64,000 nucleotides of DNA from Hyphomicrobiales bacterium. Its GTDB lineage: Bacteria > Pseudomonadota > Alphaproteobacteria > Rhizobiales > Rhizobiaceae. A program made the translations under genes and the position numbers. The stretch covers positions 62,001-126,000 of the forward strand of contig UICE01000008.1 in assembly GCA_900471815.1 (NCBI GenBank), given 5' to 3'. A model generated the notes under the pieces. It had not been told where the DNA came from. It ran no database searches and worked only from the letters and a program-made list of their open reading frames with translations. Shown in pieces: positions 36,873-45,788 of this stretch (the first letter of the stretch is position 1; the number at the start of each line of letters is the position of its first letter).

Positions 36873-37787
36873 ATGATCAATACAGCGCTTTATGAAGTTC
36901 ATGATAAACGCTTTACCGGCCTTATTGTAGGTAGTGCGGTGCTTGAGGAACTGTACTCATCTTGCCGTTGGGCTGAAGGGCCAGTCTGGTTCAATGATAG
37001 CAACAGCCTTTTATGGAGCGACATCCCGAACCAACAAATGTTGCGGTGGATTCCTGACGGTGGCGTTTCGGTTTTCCGGTCACCGTCCAATTTTACCAAT
37101 GGCAATACACGGGACCGGGAAGGCCGCCTCATATCGTGCGAGCACGGCACGCGCCGTGTCACGCGCACGGAAGTGAACGGAACAATTACCGTTTTGGCCG
37201 ACCGCTATCTCGGCAAGTGCCTTAATTCTCCCAATGATGTCGTTGTTCATTCGAATGGCTCTATATGGTTCAGCGACCCGACTTACGGAATACTCTCAGA
37301 TTATGAGGGTTACAAATCTGAACCCGAACAATCGTCACGCAATGTTTATCGGCTCGATCCTGCGAGTGGTGACCTATCTGCCGTGGTGACAGATTTCCTC
37401 CAACCTAACGGTCTTGTTTTTTCGCCCGACGAAAGCTTGCTCTATGTGGCGGATTCCGGTGCAAGCCATACAGATGGCGCCCCAAGGCATATCCGCGTCT
37501 TCGATGTTGTGGACGGGAAGACCTTGAGCAACGGTCGCGTCTTTGCTCATATCGATAACGGCATTCCCGATGGCATCCGCGTTGATTTGAATGGGAATCT
37601 TTGGTCAAGCGCTGCTGATGGTGTTCACTGCTTTAGTAGTGACGGGACGCTGCTCGGCAAAATAAAGGTCCCACAGACAGTTTCAAACCTCACTTTCGGC
37701 GGGACGAGGCGTAATCGTTTGTTTATAACTGCAACGCAGTCGCTCTACTCAATCTATGTGACAACGACGGGCGCGCAACAGCCATAG
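36873..37787 (+). CDS. SMP-30/gluconolactonase/LRE-family lactonase
   Basis: 304 residues from ATG 36873; in-frame TTG and GTG codons upstream lie in the permease gene. Six-bladed propeller enzyme that hydrolyses sugar lactones with a divalent metal. Likely metal ligands are the glutamate in 'WAEGPVWF', the asparagine in 'LNSPNDVVV' and the aspartate in 'IPDGIRVDLNGNLW'. It ends the ribose-type operon, which suggests that the imported sugar is oxidised to a lactone (dehydrogenase not seen here). Confidence 0.87.
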   Translation: MINTALYEVHDKRFTGLIVGSAVLEELYSSCRWAEGPVWFNDSNSLLWSDIPNQQMLRWIPDGGVSVFRSPSNFTNGNTRDREGRLISCEHGTRRVTRTEVNGTITVLADRYLGKCLNSPNDVVVHSNGSIWFSDPTYGILSDYEGYKSEPEQSSRNVYRLDPASGDLSAVVTDFLQPNGLVFSPDESLLYVADSGASHTDGAPRHIRVFDVVDGKTLSNGRVFAHIDNGIPDGIRVDLNGNLWSSAADGVHCFSSDGTLLGKIKVPQTVSNLTFGGTRRNRLFITATQSLYSIYVTTTGAQQP

Positions 37788-37961
37788 CACGATTGAAATT
37801 GAAGATATTCAAACGGAGCTCTGTGCCGGATTTCGTTACTCCAAATCAGCAGGAGCGGTAGATCAATTTTACCGATCAACCGCACCTGACGTATGGATTC
37901 CCACTTGCTGCGTACCTCCTATTACAGGAGTAACTATCGCCGGTAGATATAGAAAATTCTG

Positions 37962-38795
37962 CTATTGATTCAGAATGGGGATACGATAGATCGCTCCATC
38001 ACCCCACGTGGCCGTGAGCAAGGATGTACCGTCAGGTGCCACGACCAACCCGACCGGACTTCTCAGTCCATCGGCAACGACGCGTAATTTCCCTTCGGGC
38101 GATATTTCCTGAACGGTTGTTCCTCCATAGTCGACCACAAAGACACGGCCGGTCTTCGTCATTGCGACGCCAGGACCGGGTGCGCCCAAAGCCTTACCTG
38201 TTTGAATGCGGGAACCGTCCGGGCGCACGAGCGTGATGTCACCGTCGATGTTGGAAACAACATAGCCGCCGTCCGGTGTTTGAACGGCCCCCACCGGCGT
38301 TCGCAAGCCCTCGATGATGGGCTCCGGTCGACGGTCGTCATTCACCGCGAGTATTTGATTGGTACGGCGATTGGCAATTAGAAGCTGTCCTGATCTGTCG
38401 AAGCCGATTCCGGCTGGTGTCGCAAGGCCTGTTACATATGTGCTTCGTTCTCCCGCTGGCGTGAAACGATAGATCTCGTTGCCGGAATATGATGCAACAT
38501 AGATAAATCCGTCGGGTGCGATCGTCAGCCCGGATGGACCGGAAATTCCATCAGCGAAGATTGTACGATTGCCGGCCGGGTCGACCCGGGAGACGCGTCC
38601 TGCTCCCCATTCTGCCACGAACAGGTTTCCTGTATCATCAAAAGCCATGCCGACCGGCGAACTGAACCCTTTCCAGAGCTTCACAGGTGCAGCTTTGTTT
38701 GCATAGGCGGAAGTTGCCGTTATCTGCAAAAGCAAAACAACTATGGCGAGAGGTGCCAAATAGCCAATTACAGAAGGGCGAATGAGCTTCATCAT
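37962..38795 (-). CDS. Secreted NHL/SMP-30-like beta-propeller protein
   Basis: 277 residues with a signal peptide 'LAPLAIVVLLLQITATSAYA'. The mature part is a repeat of about 45 residues of the form 'SGPSGLTIAPDGFIYVASYS', 'ATPAGIGFDRSGQLLIANRR' and 'RSPVGLVVAPDGTSLLTATW', so a six-bladed propeller resembling virginiamycin B lyase or NHL proteins. No catalytic residues can be assigned. Its ATG overlaps the carboxymuconolactone-decarboxylase-family gene by 4 bases, in a MerR-controlled operon. The role is unknown. Confidence 0.8.
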   Translation of the reverse strand: MMKLIRPSVIGYLAPLAIVVLLLQITATSAYANKAAPVKLWKGFSSPVGMAFDDTGNLFVAEWGAGRVSRVDPAGNRTIFADGISGPSGLTIAPDGFIYVASYSGNEIYRFTPAGERSTYVTGLATPAGIGFDRSGQLLIANRRTNQILAVNDDRRPEPIIEGLRTPVGAVQTPDGGYVVSNIDGDITLVRPDGSRIQTGKALGAPGPGVAMTKTGRVFVVDYGGTTVQEISPEGKLRVVADGLRSPVGLVVAPDGTSLLTATWGDGAIYRIPILNQ

Positions 38796-39211
38796 GCTGT
38801 GCGCTCCTGCGTTTTGGGGAAGCGTCGGGCGAATACTTCCTTGGCGGCGAACAACCCGTTAAGTGCTGCCGGGAAACCGGCATAGACGGCCATTTGCATG
38901 ATGATTTCGGTAATTTCATCTCGGCTCAGTCCGACATTTAATCCGGCCTCGATGTGAACCTTCAATTGTGGACTGGCATTGCCCAGCGCCGTTAACGCGC
39001 CAATGGTGGCAATTTCGCGAGCGCGCAGATCAAGGCCAGGGCGGCTATATATGTCCCCGAAAGGAAATTCGAGAATATAGCGCGCAAAATCGGGGGCTAT
39101 ATCCGCCAAGGCAGCGATGACATTGTTTCCGGCTTCACCGTCGATCTCAGCGAGTGCGCGCTGCCCGCGTTCCAGTCGGCTTTCGCCGGCGTTCTGGGAG
39201 TGCTGTATCAT
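38792..39211 (-). CDS. Carboxymuconolactone decarboxylase-family protein
   Basis: 139 residues, one CMD/AhpD-like helical domain: 'LDLRAREIATIGALTALGNA', 'PQLKVHIEAGLNVGLSRDEI' and 'TEIIMQMAVYAGFPAALNGL'. The AhpD redox CxxC pair is absent, so a peroxidase partner role is unlikely and the activity is unknown. GAAGGA precedes the ATG at 39211, which lies 65 bases inside the end of the MerR gene. Together with the propeller gene it forms the MerR target operon. Confidence 0.85.
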   Translation of the reverse strand: MIQHSQNAGESRLERGQRALAEIDGEAGNNVIAALADIAPDFARYILEFPFGDIYSRPGLDLRAREIATIGALTALGNASPQLKVHIEAGLNVGLSRDEITEIIMQMAVYAGFPAALNGLFAAKEVFARRFPKTQERTA

Positions 39212-39575
39212 GTTCCTTCATCCTCTGTTCCTTGCCGGCGTATCCGGCAATCTTGGTGTCGAGGATAAGAAGGCAGGCTTGGAGATCGGTAACGTGGACG
39301 CGAACGCGATCGCGATGCTGTTCCAACAGCTTGCAACGCTCCGCTTCTGTTTCGACACCCCGCTCCCGCAAAGCTGCGTAATGCAGCATGTCCCGGATCG
39401 TCATTCCAGTCATTTTCAAGCGACCAAGAAACTGAATCCAGATCAGGATTGTTGCGTCGTAGTCTCGTTGCTTCGATTGGTCTCTATCCGCATACGGAAG
39501 CAGCCCAATCCGCTCATAGTAACGGATAGTGTGGGCCGATAGTCCCGAACGCTTCGCCAGTTCGCCAATCTTCAT
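39147..39575 (-). CDS. MerR-family transcriptional regulator
   Basis: 142 residues from ATG 39575 with AAGG upstream. The MerR DNA-binding domain is complete: 'MKIGELAKRSGLSAHTIRYY' and 'ERIGLLP', then 'LGRLKMTGMTIRDMLHYAAL' and a long dimerisation helix with 'AERCKLLEQHRDRVRVHVTD'. No metal-binding cysteine cluster is seen at the C-terminus, so it is not a classical metal sensor; the effector is more likely organic. Its own promoter shows the MerR 19-base spacer (39604-39634). Confidence 0.88.
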   Translation of the reverse strand: MKIGELAKRSGLSAHTIRYYERIGLLPYADRDQSKQRDYDATILIWIQFLGRLKMTGMTIRDMLHYAALRERGVETEAERCKLLEQHRDRVRVHVTDLQACLLILDTKIAGYAGKEQRMKEHDTALPERRRKPTGTRAARTR

Positions 39576-39603
39576 TATTACCTTCTTCACCACGACGCAT
39601 TGG

Positions 39604-39634
39604 AGGGTAGGGGTTAGAGTATACTCTAAGTCAA
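39604..39634 (-). promoter_or_regulatory. MerR-type promoter with 19-bp spacer and palindromic operator
   Basis: On the minus strand TTGACT (39634-39629) and TACCCT (39609-39604) are separated by 19 bases, longer than the normal 17, and the perfect 16-bp palindrome TTAGAGTATACTCTAA (39614-39629) fills the spacer. This is the layout that MerR-family activators need in order to untwist the promoter. It is 29 bases before the MerR gene start, so it should drive the merR-CMD-propeller operon. Confidence 0.75.
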
Positions 39635-39956
39635 GCGACGAAATGACGATTTTAAAATATTGCATTCAAACAATGATTCCAGCGCGATGTGAGCTTAGTC
39701 TCCGCCCCCGAGTCCGGGGGTTGTCTTTGCACCGGAGAGATATCTTTGGCTGAGAGCAGACCTGAGCGCGCCGGTCGTACGCGTCGTCCCTTGAGGAGGG
39801 GCGACCACGCACATACTATCTTCCGGCAGCGATTGAGAAAGATTTACCAGTATCGGCGTTCAGTTCAGCCTCTACGTTCTTTTTAATCGCAATGCTTTTG
39901 GTAGTCTTGGAGTCATCAGCCATTCTTGCGGCGCGTACATATCAAGGATATCGCTC
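39635..39956. other. Intergenic region before the FMN reductase gene
   Basis: About 320 bases with no clear gene. It contains the hairpin CCCCCG (39705-39710) / CGGGGG (39715-39720) and an 8-bp stem with one G-T pair near 39783-39805. These may belong to the leader of the FMN reductase mRNA, but I cannot match them to a known riboswitch. Confidence 0.4.
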
Positions 39957-40523
39957 ATGCCCAATCCAATTGTTGTTGGTCTCTCCGGCAACTTCAACCG
40001 CCCTTCCAAAACAAGATTGCTCGTCACAAACACCGTCAATCGGATCAGTCGGCAATATGGCCTGGCGGCTGAAATTTACGACCTGATCGATCTGGGAGAC
40101 TCTCTTGGATCCGCCCGCCATGTCAGCGAGCTCAGTTCTGAAGCCGGAAAAATTCTCGACAGAATTATAGCGGCTGATATCCTTGTGGTAGGCACACCGA
40201 CCTATAAGGGCAGCTATGCCGGGCTCTTTAAACATTTCGTCGATTTACTCGAGCCGCTTGCCCTGAAAGGCAAGCCAGTAGTGCTTACGGCCACTGGTGG
40301 TAGCGATCGGCATGCGCTAATCGTCGAACACCAGCTGCGACCCTTGTTTGGTTTCTTTATGGCTCATACGCTTCCGACTGGCGTCTTTGCTGTCGATCGC
40401 GACTTCCTCAATCATGAGATCATTTCAGAACATATCCACGCGCGGATCGACCAAGCGGTTGAAGAAGCACGGCCTTTTATCGGCCAGTCAGTGGCCGTAA
40501 CAACTCTCAGTGCGACGGGGTAG
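39957..40523 (+). CDS. NADPH-dependent FMN reductase (MsuE/SsuE type)
   Basis: 188-residue flavodoxin-like FMN reductase. The flavin phosphate loop is 'GLSGNFNRPSKTRLL', and 'VVGTPTYKGSYAGLFKHFVD' with 'LLEPLALKGKPVVLTATGGS' is typical of MsuE/SsuE. These supply FMNH2 to two-component monooxygenases such as the SsuD-like enzyme at 866-1936, 38 kb away. It is alone here, so its partner cannot be assigned with certainty. Its last 36 bases overlap the convergent glycosyltransferase gene. Confidence 0.85.
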   Translation: MPNPIVVGLSGNFNRPSKTRLLVTNTVNRISRQYGLAAEIYDLIDLGDSLGSARHVSELSSEAGKILDRIIAADILVVGTPTYKGSYAGLFKHFVDLLEPLALKGKPVVLTATGGSDRHALIVEHQLRPLFGFFMAHTLPTGVFAVDRDFLNHEIISEHIHARIDQAVEEARPFIGQSVAVTTLSATG

Positions 40524-43211
40524 TTCTGAGCTTTCCCGTTTGAATGGAACACTGTATGGCGATCGTCGATCAATGGCTGTTCGAGTGCGGGCCGTACGGC
40601 CATTACATTTTGTGATCGGGGTGCAATCGCGCAACGCATAACCTACCCTGTAATAAAAGCTGCCAACAGAAACACCCTGTTTGACTAGATTTTGTTGTTG
40701 GATTTCAGTCAGTTTGTAAAATCGATTGCTCAGAGAATCTTGCTCCAGTTCATGCCGTTTCAAGCTGATGAGGATCGCATTATTTCCCTGGAAATCTTTC
40801 GGCCGAAACCAATAATTGTACATCAGGCTATTTTTACCCAGGACGCCGCTGCCAACCGAACTTTTTATCGGGTCTTTTGACAGGCGATTATAGAAGGCGA
40901 GTTGGCTGGCAAGAAAGTATCTGTCCATGCCAATAAGGAGCACGGGTTTGCCGCTCTGATATTCAACCGCGTTTTGAATCAGTCCAATTTCATGCCCCAA
41001 CTCCTGCCACGCTACGGGAAGGGTACGAATTGTCCCGATGGAATGGCTCATGGGCAATCCGATAGCCAGGTAATGCAGGCCCAACCCATAGATGACGAAT
41101 GTCGAAGCTATCGTGGGAGCCCACAATCGCCGTAGCGTCACTGCAAACCGAGATCCGTCAGTAGATGGTTTGACGATTGCAGCAGAGATTGCCGGCACGA
41201 TCGCGAGCCAGACTGGCCCTGTCCAGTTTAACTTGACGCTGTGAAAGAGGCTGAATGCAATGAAGACTGAAAGCGGAACCAGCGTATATGCTAAAACGAA
41301 GAAAGACCTGCGGATACTTATCAAACCCTTGCTTTTAAATCGAAATTCAAGATTTATGAGGGTGAAAATTGTCGCAACCAGCCCGAACGGAGTGAGCAGG
41401 ATTGCGACGCTGCCTATGAAGGCGGGAAATGAAAAATTATACGGGCTCTCCAGCCGCCGCGTGCTCTGGAAAGCGAAGGAAACCCATTCATTTGTCGCGT
41501 TCCAAATGATCACGGGTGAGAAGAGTAGCAAAGCAATAGCTGCCGCGATGTAGGGCTCCGGTCGTCGCATCCAATGCCGAGAGACAACGTCCAGGCACAG
41601 GAAGGCGAGGGTGGCAGGTCCGAGCAGAACAATCGTGTATTTGGAGAGCATTCCAAGACCAACACAGGCACCTACGCCAAACCATGCGCCACGTTTGTTA
41701 CCCAAAAAAGATCGCTCCAAGAAATAAAGCGCTCCAGCCCAGGCGGCCGTAAGAGGTGCGTCGGGCATCATCATGATGCCGGTTGAAAAGAAAAACGGTA
41801 GCGTTGATATGAGAAGTAAGCTGACGAGCGCGGCAGATTTTCCAAACAGATTTCGTGTCAATAGAAAGACAAAGGTAGCTGTTGCGATCCACGCAACATA
41901 AGCGCCGATGCGTACACCAAATTCGGTGTTGCCAAATAAACTCGTGCCCAACCAGATCAACCAGGCGACCATTGGAGGGTGATCGAGATATCCAATGTCT
42001 AGGTGTTGCGCATAATTCCAATAATAAGCTTCTTCCGGGATGAGATCCACAACTCCGAGGAACGTCAGTCGAAGCATAAGGGCGTATCCCACAATGCCAA
42101 TGGCGGCTACGCGCCATGAGATATCCGGCGCCAAACGGGATGTAGGGGATGGGTAAACAAAGAAAGCATTGCCGAGATAGTTTACAATTGCAGCAACTCC
42201 GATAGCGAGGATTAAACCGGCTAAAGGAGGCCAATCGAGGAGGTGAACGGCGCAGGCGATGATGCCGCCCCGTAGCGAGAAAGCCAGCAGGCAGATAGCC
42301 GCGAACCGGGCAAAGCGGGTCCAATCCTGCTTCACGCTTGGAGAAAAGGCCCAACGGGAATTGAGATTATAGTTGATAATTGCAGCGGCAGCGAAACTGA
42401 TCGCGTGAGACTGGCCAAGACTAAAGCCGTAGGCAATCAAAACTTGGAACAGCAAGATATCTGCTGCGAACCCGATCAGCCCTACGCCTGCAAAACGACC
42501 GGCGGTGCCAAACGAAATATTACCGCCTCCCAAGACCAGCAGACGGCGCATATAGCTGATCAAATGATTAAGGCCGATCTTCGATTGCCCTAAAGTTCGG
42601 TCATGGAAAATAATGGGTATCTCGCTAACGCGCAAAGTATGCCCGCCAGCTGCGATCACTTCCAGTCCGATTTTGAAACCCGTAGCGTCAGGATCTACCG
42701 CTAAAAGATGTTCCTTTCGAACCGCGAAAAATCCGGACATTGGATCGCTTAATTCGGTAATCGGCCAAGCTAATGCGCCGCCAAGACGTGATAAAAGCCG
42801 ACGTGATCCGGGCCAGCCCGGCGTGGCTCCGCCGGACACATAACGGCTGCCGACAACCATATCGCTCGTGCCTGCTACAATTGGACCGATCATATTGGCA
42901 ATCTGATCTGGCGGGTGACTGAGATCAGCATCCATTACTACAATGATACTACCATTGGCCTGGCGTGATGCTGCCAAAACGTCCCCCGCCAATCCTCGCA
43001 TACCATCTCCGCAGATGAGCTTGACCGGATAGTCGGGCTCCCAAGCACGAACGCGCTCCAATGTCCCGTCTGTTGACCCGCCATCGGCGACAAGAATTTC
43101 ATATATTGTATCAGCGGCAGGCTGGGAGGTAATCGCCGACAATATCAAGTCAATATTGTCGACTTCATTGAGTGTGGGAATGATAATAGAGACAGGTTGA
43201 ATATGCTTCAT
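40488..43211 (-). CDS. Three-domain fusion: GT2 polyprenyl glycosyltransferase, GtrA and GT39-like transferase
   Basis: 907-residue membrane protein. Residues 1-230 are a DPM1-like GT2 enzyme ('SIIIPTLNEVDNIDLILSAI', 'DGGSTDGT' at 43-50, metal motif DADLS at 94-98). Residues about 237-355 are a GtrA four-helix domain ('GRFAGVGLIGFAADILLFQV', 'NYNLNSRWAF'). Residues about 370-880 are a PMT/ArnT-like GT39 enzyme with 'EEAYYWNYAQHLDIGYLDHP' at 393-412, the acidic first periplasmic loop. One chain could thus make a polyprenyl-phosphate sugar, flip it and transfer it to an envelope acceptor. The acceptor is unknown. No good ribosome site is seen. Confidence 0.87.
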   Translation of the reverse strand: MKHIQPVSIIIPTLNEVDNIDLILSAITSQPAADTIYEILVADGGSTDGTLERVRAWEPDYPVKLICGDGMRGLAGDVLAASRQANGSIIVVMDADLSHPPDQIANMIGPIVAGTSDMVVGSRYVSGGATPGWPGSRRLLSRLGGALAWPITELSDPMSGFFAVRKEHLLAVDPDATGFKIGLEVIAAGGHTLRVSEIPIIFHDRTLGQSKIGLNHLISYMRRLLVLGGGNISFGTAGRFAGVGLIGFAADILLFQVLIAYGFSLGQSHAISFAAAAIINYNLNSRWAFSPSVKQDWTRFARFAAICLLAFSLRGGIIACAVHLLDWPPLAGLILAIGVAAIVNYLGNAFFVYPSPTSRLAPDISWRVAAIGIVGYALMLRLTFLGVVDLIPEEAYYWNYAQHLDIGYLDHPPMVAWLIWLGTSLFGNTEFGVRIGAYVAWIATATFVFLLTRNLFGKSAALVSLLLISTLPFFFSTGIMMMPDAPLTAAWAGALYFLERSFLGNKRGAWFGVGACVGLGMLSKYTIVLLGPATLAFLCLDVVSRHWMRRPEPYIAAAIALLLFSPVIIWNATNEWVSFAFQSTRRLESPYNFSFPAFIGSVAILLTPFGLVATIFTLINLEFRFKSKGLISIRRSFFVLAYTLVPLSVFIAFSLFHSVKLNWTGPVWLAIVPAISAAIVKPSTDGSRFAVTLRRLWAPTIASTFVIYGLGLHYLAIGLPMSHSIGTIRTLPVAWQELGHEIGLIQNAVEYQSGKPVLLIGMDRYFLASQLAFYNRLSKDPIKSSVGSGVLGKNSLMYNYWFRPKDFQGNNAILISLKRHELEQDSLSNRFYKLTEIQQQNLVKQGVSVGSFYYRVGYALRDCTPITKCNGRTARTRTAIDRRSPYSVPFKRESSELPRRTESCYGH

Positions 43212-43650
43212 GTTGTTTGGACTCAGTAAAGGACGGCAGACATGCTTCGTTGATCTTCCACTCCGTCACGGGAGCGATGCGAAACTTGGCGATGAGAATG
43301 ATTTGACGCGGCGCGCTATTTTGATCCGAGCGGTGGCGCTGGATCTGCGCTAGATCGAGATTGCCCCGTGAAGCGCTGATATCTGCTGCGAAGTGGCTGT
43401 CTGGGATTTGTCATTTTTACTCACCATTTTTAGTCGCCACAGGGTGGCCTTTTGATGAGTATCCGGCTGGAAGCAGGCTTCTTTCGCGAGATTTTATTTA
43501 GATATATTTCATGATGTAGGGATTTGTTTCGGCCCGCAGACAGGTTTTATAGCCGAACAGTAGTTTCGTAGTCGCCAATCAGGAGGCGCCGAAAACAATT
43601 GTGTGATACCAATATTATTTTAGCAGCAAGTGGCGACAAGTTGCTGGAAG
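43212..43650. other. Intergenic region between glycosyltransferase fusion and kinase gene
   Basis: About 440 bases between two minus-strand genes. It should hold the promoter of the glycosyltransferase fusion and the 3' end of the kinase transcript. I see no gene, strong hairpin or repeat. Confidence 0.5.
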
Positions 43651-45051
43651 CTACGAGAAGCTTGTGTCTGATACTGTCTGATACATCGCACGCAGGCGAC
43701 GTTGTTTTGAATCGAAAACATGGTTCTTTTCAAGTTTTCCCGGATCACATGGCAGACTTATGTGAGCGACCAAGCCAGACGTACTCTTGTTCTTCAGAAA
43801 AATGGAACCGCCATGACCTTTGACAATATCCTGCACAATTGAAAGGCCGAGACCAAACCCACTCGTAGAACGAGCGGGACTGACTTTGAAGAATGGTTCG
43901 AACACTGTGGTTTGAAGCTCCACCGGTAGCCCAGGACCATCATCCGAAACCTCGATTGCCAAAGCACCATCTCCTGATGACACAAGTGACACAACAACAT
44001 GCGTGCCAAACTTGGTCCCATTGTCTACCAGGTTGGTAATGGCGCGGCTTAAAGCGCGAGGCTTGCAGAGATAGGCCAGACGGTCTGGGCCTGAATAGCT
44101 TACATTGAAGCCCACATCTGCGAAATCAGAACAGACGGTACTGAGAAGGCTGGGCAAGTCTGAGCGCAACGGCGCTTCGGAAGATACTTCCTTGCTCAGA
44201 TAGGTGAGGGTTTCCCTCATCATCCCATTGATCGTAGCGATATCATTTAACATCAATTCACGCAAAGCGCCGTCTTTTGAGCGCTCGACGCGAAGCCGCA
44301 ACCGAGTGAGCGGGGTTCTGAGGTCATGGCCAATGGCGCGCAGCATCCGGGTTCGGTCATTCATCATGCTGCGCAACCGGCTACGCATGTCATTCAGAGC
44401 ACGGGCCAGTGCAACAACTTCTTGTGCACCGCGCTCTTCGAAAGGTCGATCAGGACCCTCTTCTGCGCTTAATACCAAAGCGGCCGCGGAAAAACGCGAC
44501 AATGGAGCGACGATCATACATCCGGCATAAAAAGCCAGAAGGATTACCGGCACCACAATTGCCAAAACTTTCAAAACAGAATTGAAACGCGTTTCCAGCG
44601 ACCAGAATTCTTTTGGTTCCGGGCGGATTGCAAAGGCTAAGGATTCAGTGGGAGTTATTTTGACCAGCAGGACATTGTCCACGTCTGACGATCTCAGCGC
44701 CGTGGGGAACTTGCCTGTCAGCGCGTCGCGGACTCGCGTGCCAAGACCGGTTGTCTGATCCATGTTTGAGGCTGCTTTTTCAAACTCAGCATTGCCAATT
44801 TTTTCGACCGGTATGTCGCTGTTGGCTGTCACCTGCAAAACTATATTGCGGTTCTCGGGAGTTTTGGCTGCCAGAAACTGATTTGCCACAGTTTCGATTC
44901 TGATAGCGGTTGAACGGTGATAAGGAACTGAATCATCAAACACCAGGGGCTCTGTAACGACACCCATCGCGCAAGCAATCAAAATAGGTGCAATTGCCAG
45001 CGCGATGATCTGTCCGCGAATGGTGTCGAGATTGGACGATTGCAGCATCAT
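43651..45051 (-). CDS. Sensor histidine kinase, EnvZ/OmpR-partner type
   Basis: 466 residues from ATG 45051, which overlaps the regulator stop by 4 bases. Membrane helix 1 is 'IIALAIAPILIACAMGVVTE', helix 2 is 'VLKVLAIVVPVILLAFYAGC', and the periplasmic loop between has about 140 residues. A HAMP segment ('APLSRFSAAALVLSAEEGPD') leads to the phospho-histidine box 'RAIGHDLRTPLTRLRLRVER'. The ATPase boxes are 'NLVDNGTKFG', 'DDGPGL' and 'GFGLGLSI'. The tail after 'ISLPCDPGKL' is longer than usual. The signal is unknown. Confidence 0.9.
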   Translation of the reverse strand: MMLQSSNLDTIRGQIIALAIAPILIACAMGVVTEPLVFDDSVPYHRSTAIRIETVANQFLAAKTPENRNIVLQVTANSDIPVEKIGNAEFEKAASNMDQTTGLGTRVRDALTGKFPTALRSSDVDNVLLVKITPTESLAFAIRPEPKEFWSLETRFNSVLKVLAIVVPVILLAFYAGCMIVAPLSRFSAAALVLSAEEGPDRPFEERGAQEVVALARALNDMRSRLRSMMNDRTRMLRAIGHDLRTPLTRLRLRVERSKDGALRELMLNDIATINGMMRETLTYLSKEVSSEAPLRSDLPSLLSTVCSDFADVGFNVSYSGPDRLAYLCKPRALSRAITNLVDNGTKFGTHVVVSLVSSGDGALAIEVSDDGPGLPVELQTTVFEPFFKVSPARSTSGFGLGLSIVQDIVKGHGGSIFLKNKSTSGLVAHISLPCDPGKLEKNHVFDSKQRRLRAMYQTVSDTSFS

Positions 45052-45788
45052 ACACGCTCCACTTTTGGCGTGAAAAGATAACCGGCAAGCCGGACCGTTT
45101 TGATGAGAGTAGGCTCTCGAACATTTGGCTCTATTTTTTGCCTCACCCTGCTGACATGAACGTCGATACTGCGCTCGACAGGGCCTGCGGCACCGGCATG
45201 CGTCAAACTCAAGAGTTGTTCGCGGGTAAGCACCTTGCCGGGATTCCGGCAAAATGCGAGCAGCACGTCAAATTCCGCTGTTGTCATTGAGATGTGGACC
45301 CCATTGGGATCACGTACCCGCCGCAATATCGGGTCAATCCGCCATCCTTCAAATTGCAAGGGGTCCTGTGTTTGGGGGCTGGCAGAAGTGTACGACGAGC
45401 GTCGAAGCAGGCTTTTAATCCGCGCCAGAAGTTCGCGCGAGTTGAATGGTTTGGTAATATAGTCGTCAGCGCCCAATTCAAGGCCAACGATACGATCAAT
45501 ATCATCACTGAGAGCCGTTAGCATTATGATGGGAGTTGTCGCCTGTGCACGCAGTCTGCGACAAATACTGAAACCGTCCTCACCGGGAAGCATGACATCC
45601 AGAATAATAAGATCGAATGATTGCTCGCGAAGCAAAACTTCCATTTCCGCCGCAGAACCCGTGGCAACAGCGTTAAAGCCATTGTCCAACAAGGTTTCTA
45701 TGACCATGTTCGCGATCTCGGGGTCATCTTCCACGAGAAGCACTCTTGCAGACTGATCCAAGACTGTCACACGCATGTGAATATTCAT
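45048..45788 (-). CDS. Two-component response regulator, OmpR/PhoB type
   Basis: 246 residues from ATG 45788; a later ATG at 45776 is also possible. Receiver: 'VLLVEDDPEIANMVIETLLD', phospho-aspartate in 'LIILDVMLPGEDGF', 'DDYITKPFNSRELLARIKSL'. The winged-helix output domain has 'VHISMTTAEFDVLLAFCRNP' and 'SIDVHVSRVRQKIEPNVREP'. It is coupled to the kinase by a 4-base overlap. The MipA/OmpV gene upstream is separated by about 170 bases and may be a target. Confidence 0.9.
   Translation of the reverse strand: MNIHMRVTVLDQSARVLLVEDDPEIANMVIETLLDNGFNAVATGSAAEMEVLLREQSFDLIILDVMLPGEDGFSICRRLRAQATTPIIMLTALSDDIDRIVGLELGADDYITKPFNSRELLARIKSLLRRSSYTSASPQTQDPLQFEGWRIDPILRRVRDPNGVHISMTTAEFDVLLAFCRNPGKVLTREQLLSLTHAGAAGPVERSIDVHVSRVRQKIEPNVREPTLIKTVRLAGYLFTPKVERV

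Noticed and set aside
39740-39810. CTGAGA-containing stretch resembling part of a TPP riboswitch
   Set aside because: The second conserved half of the TPP aptamer is absent and the downstream gene is an FMN reductase, not a thiamine gene.
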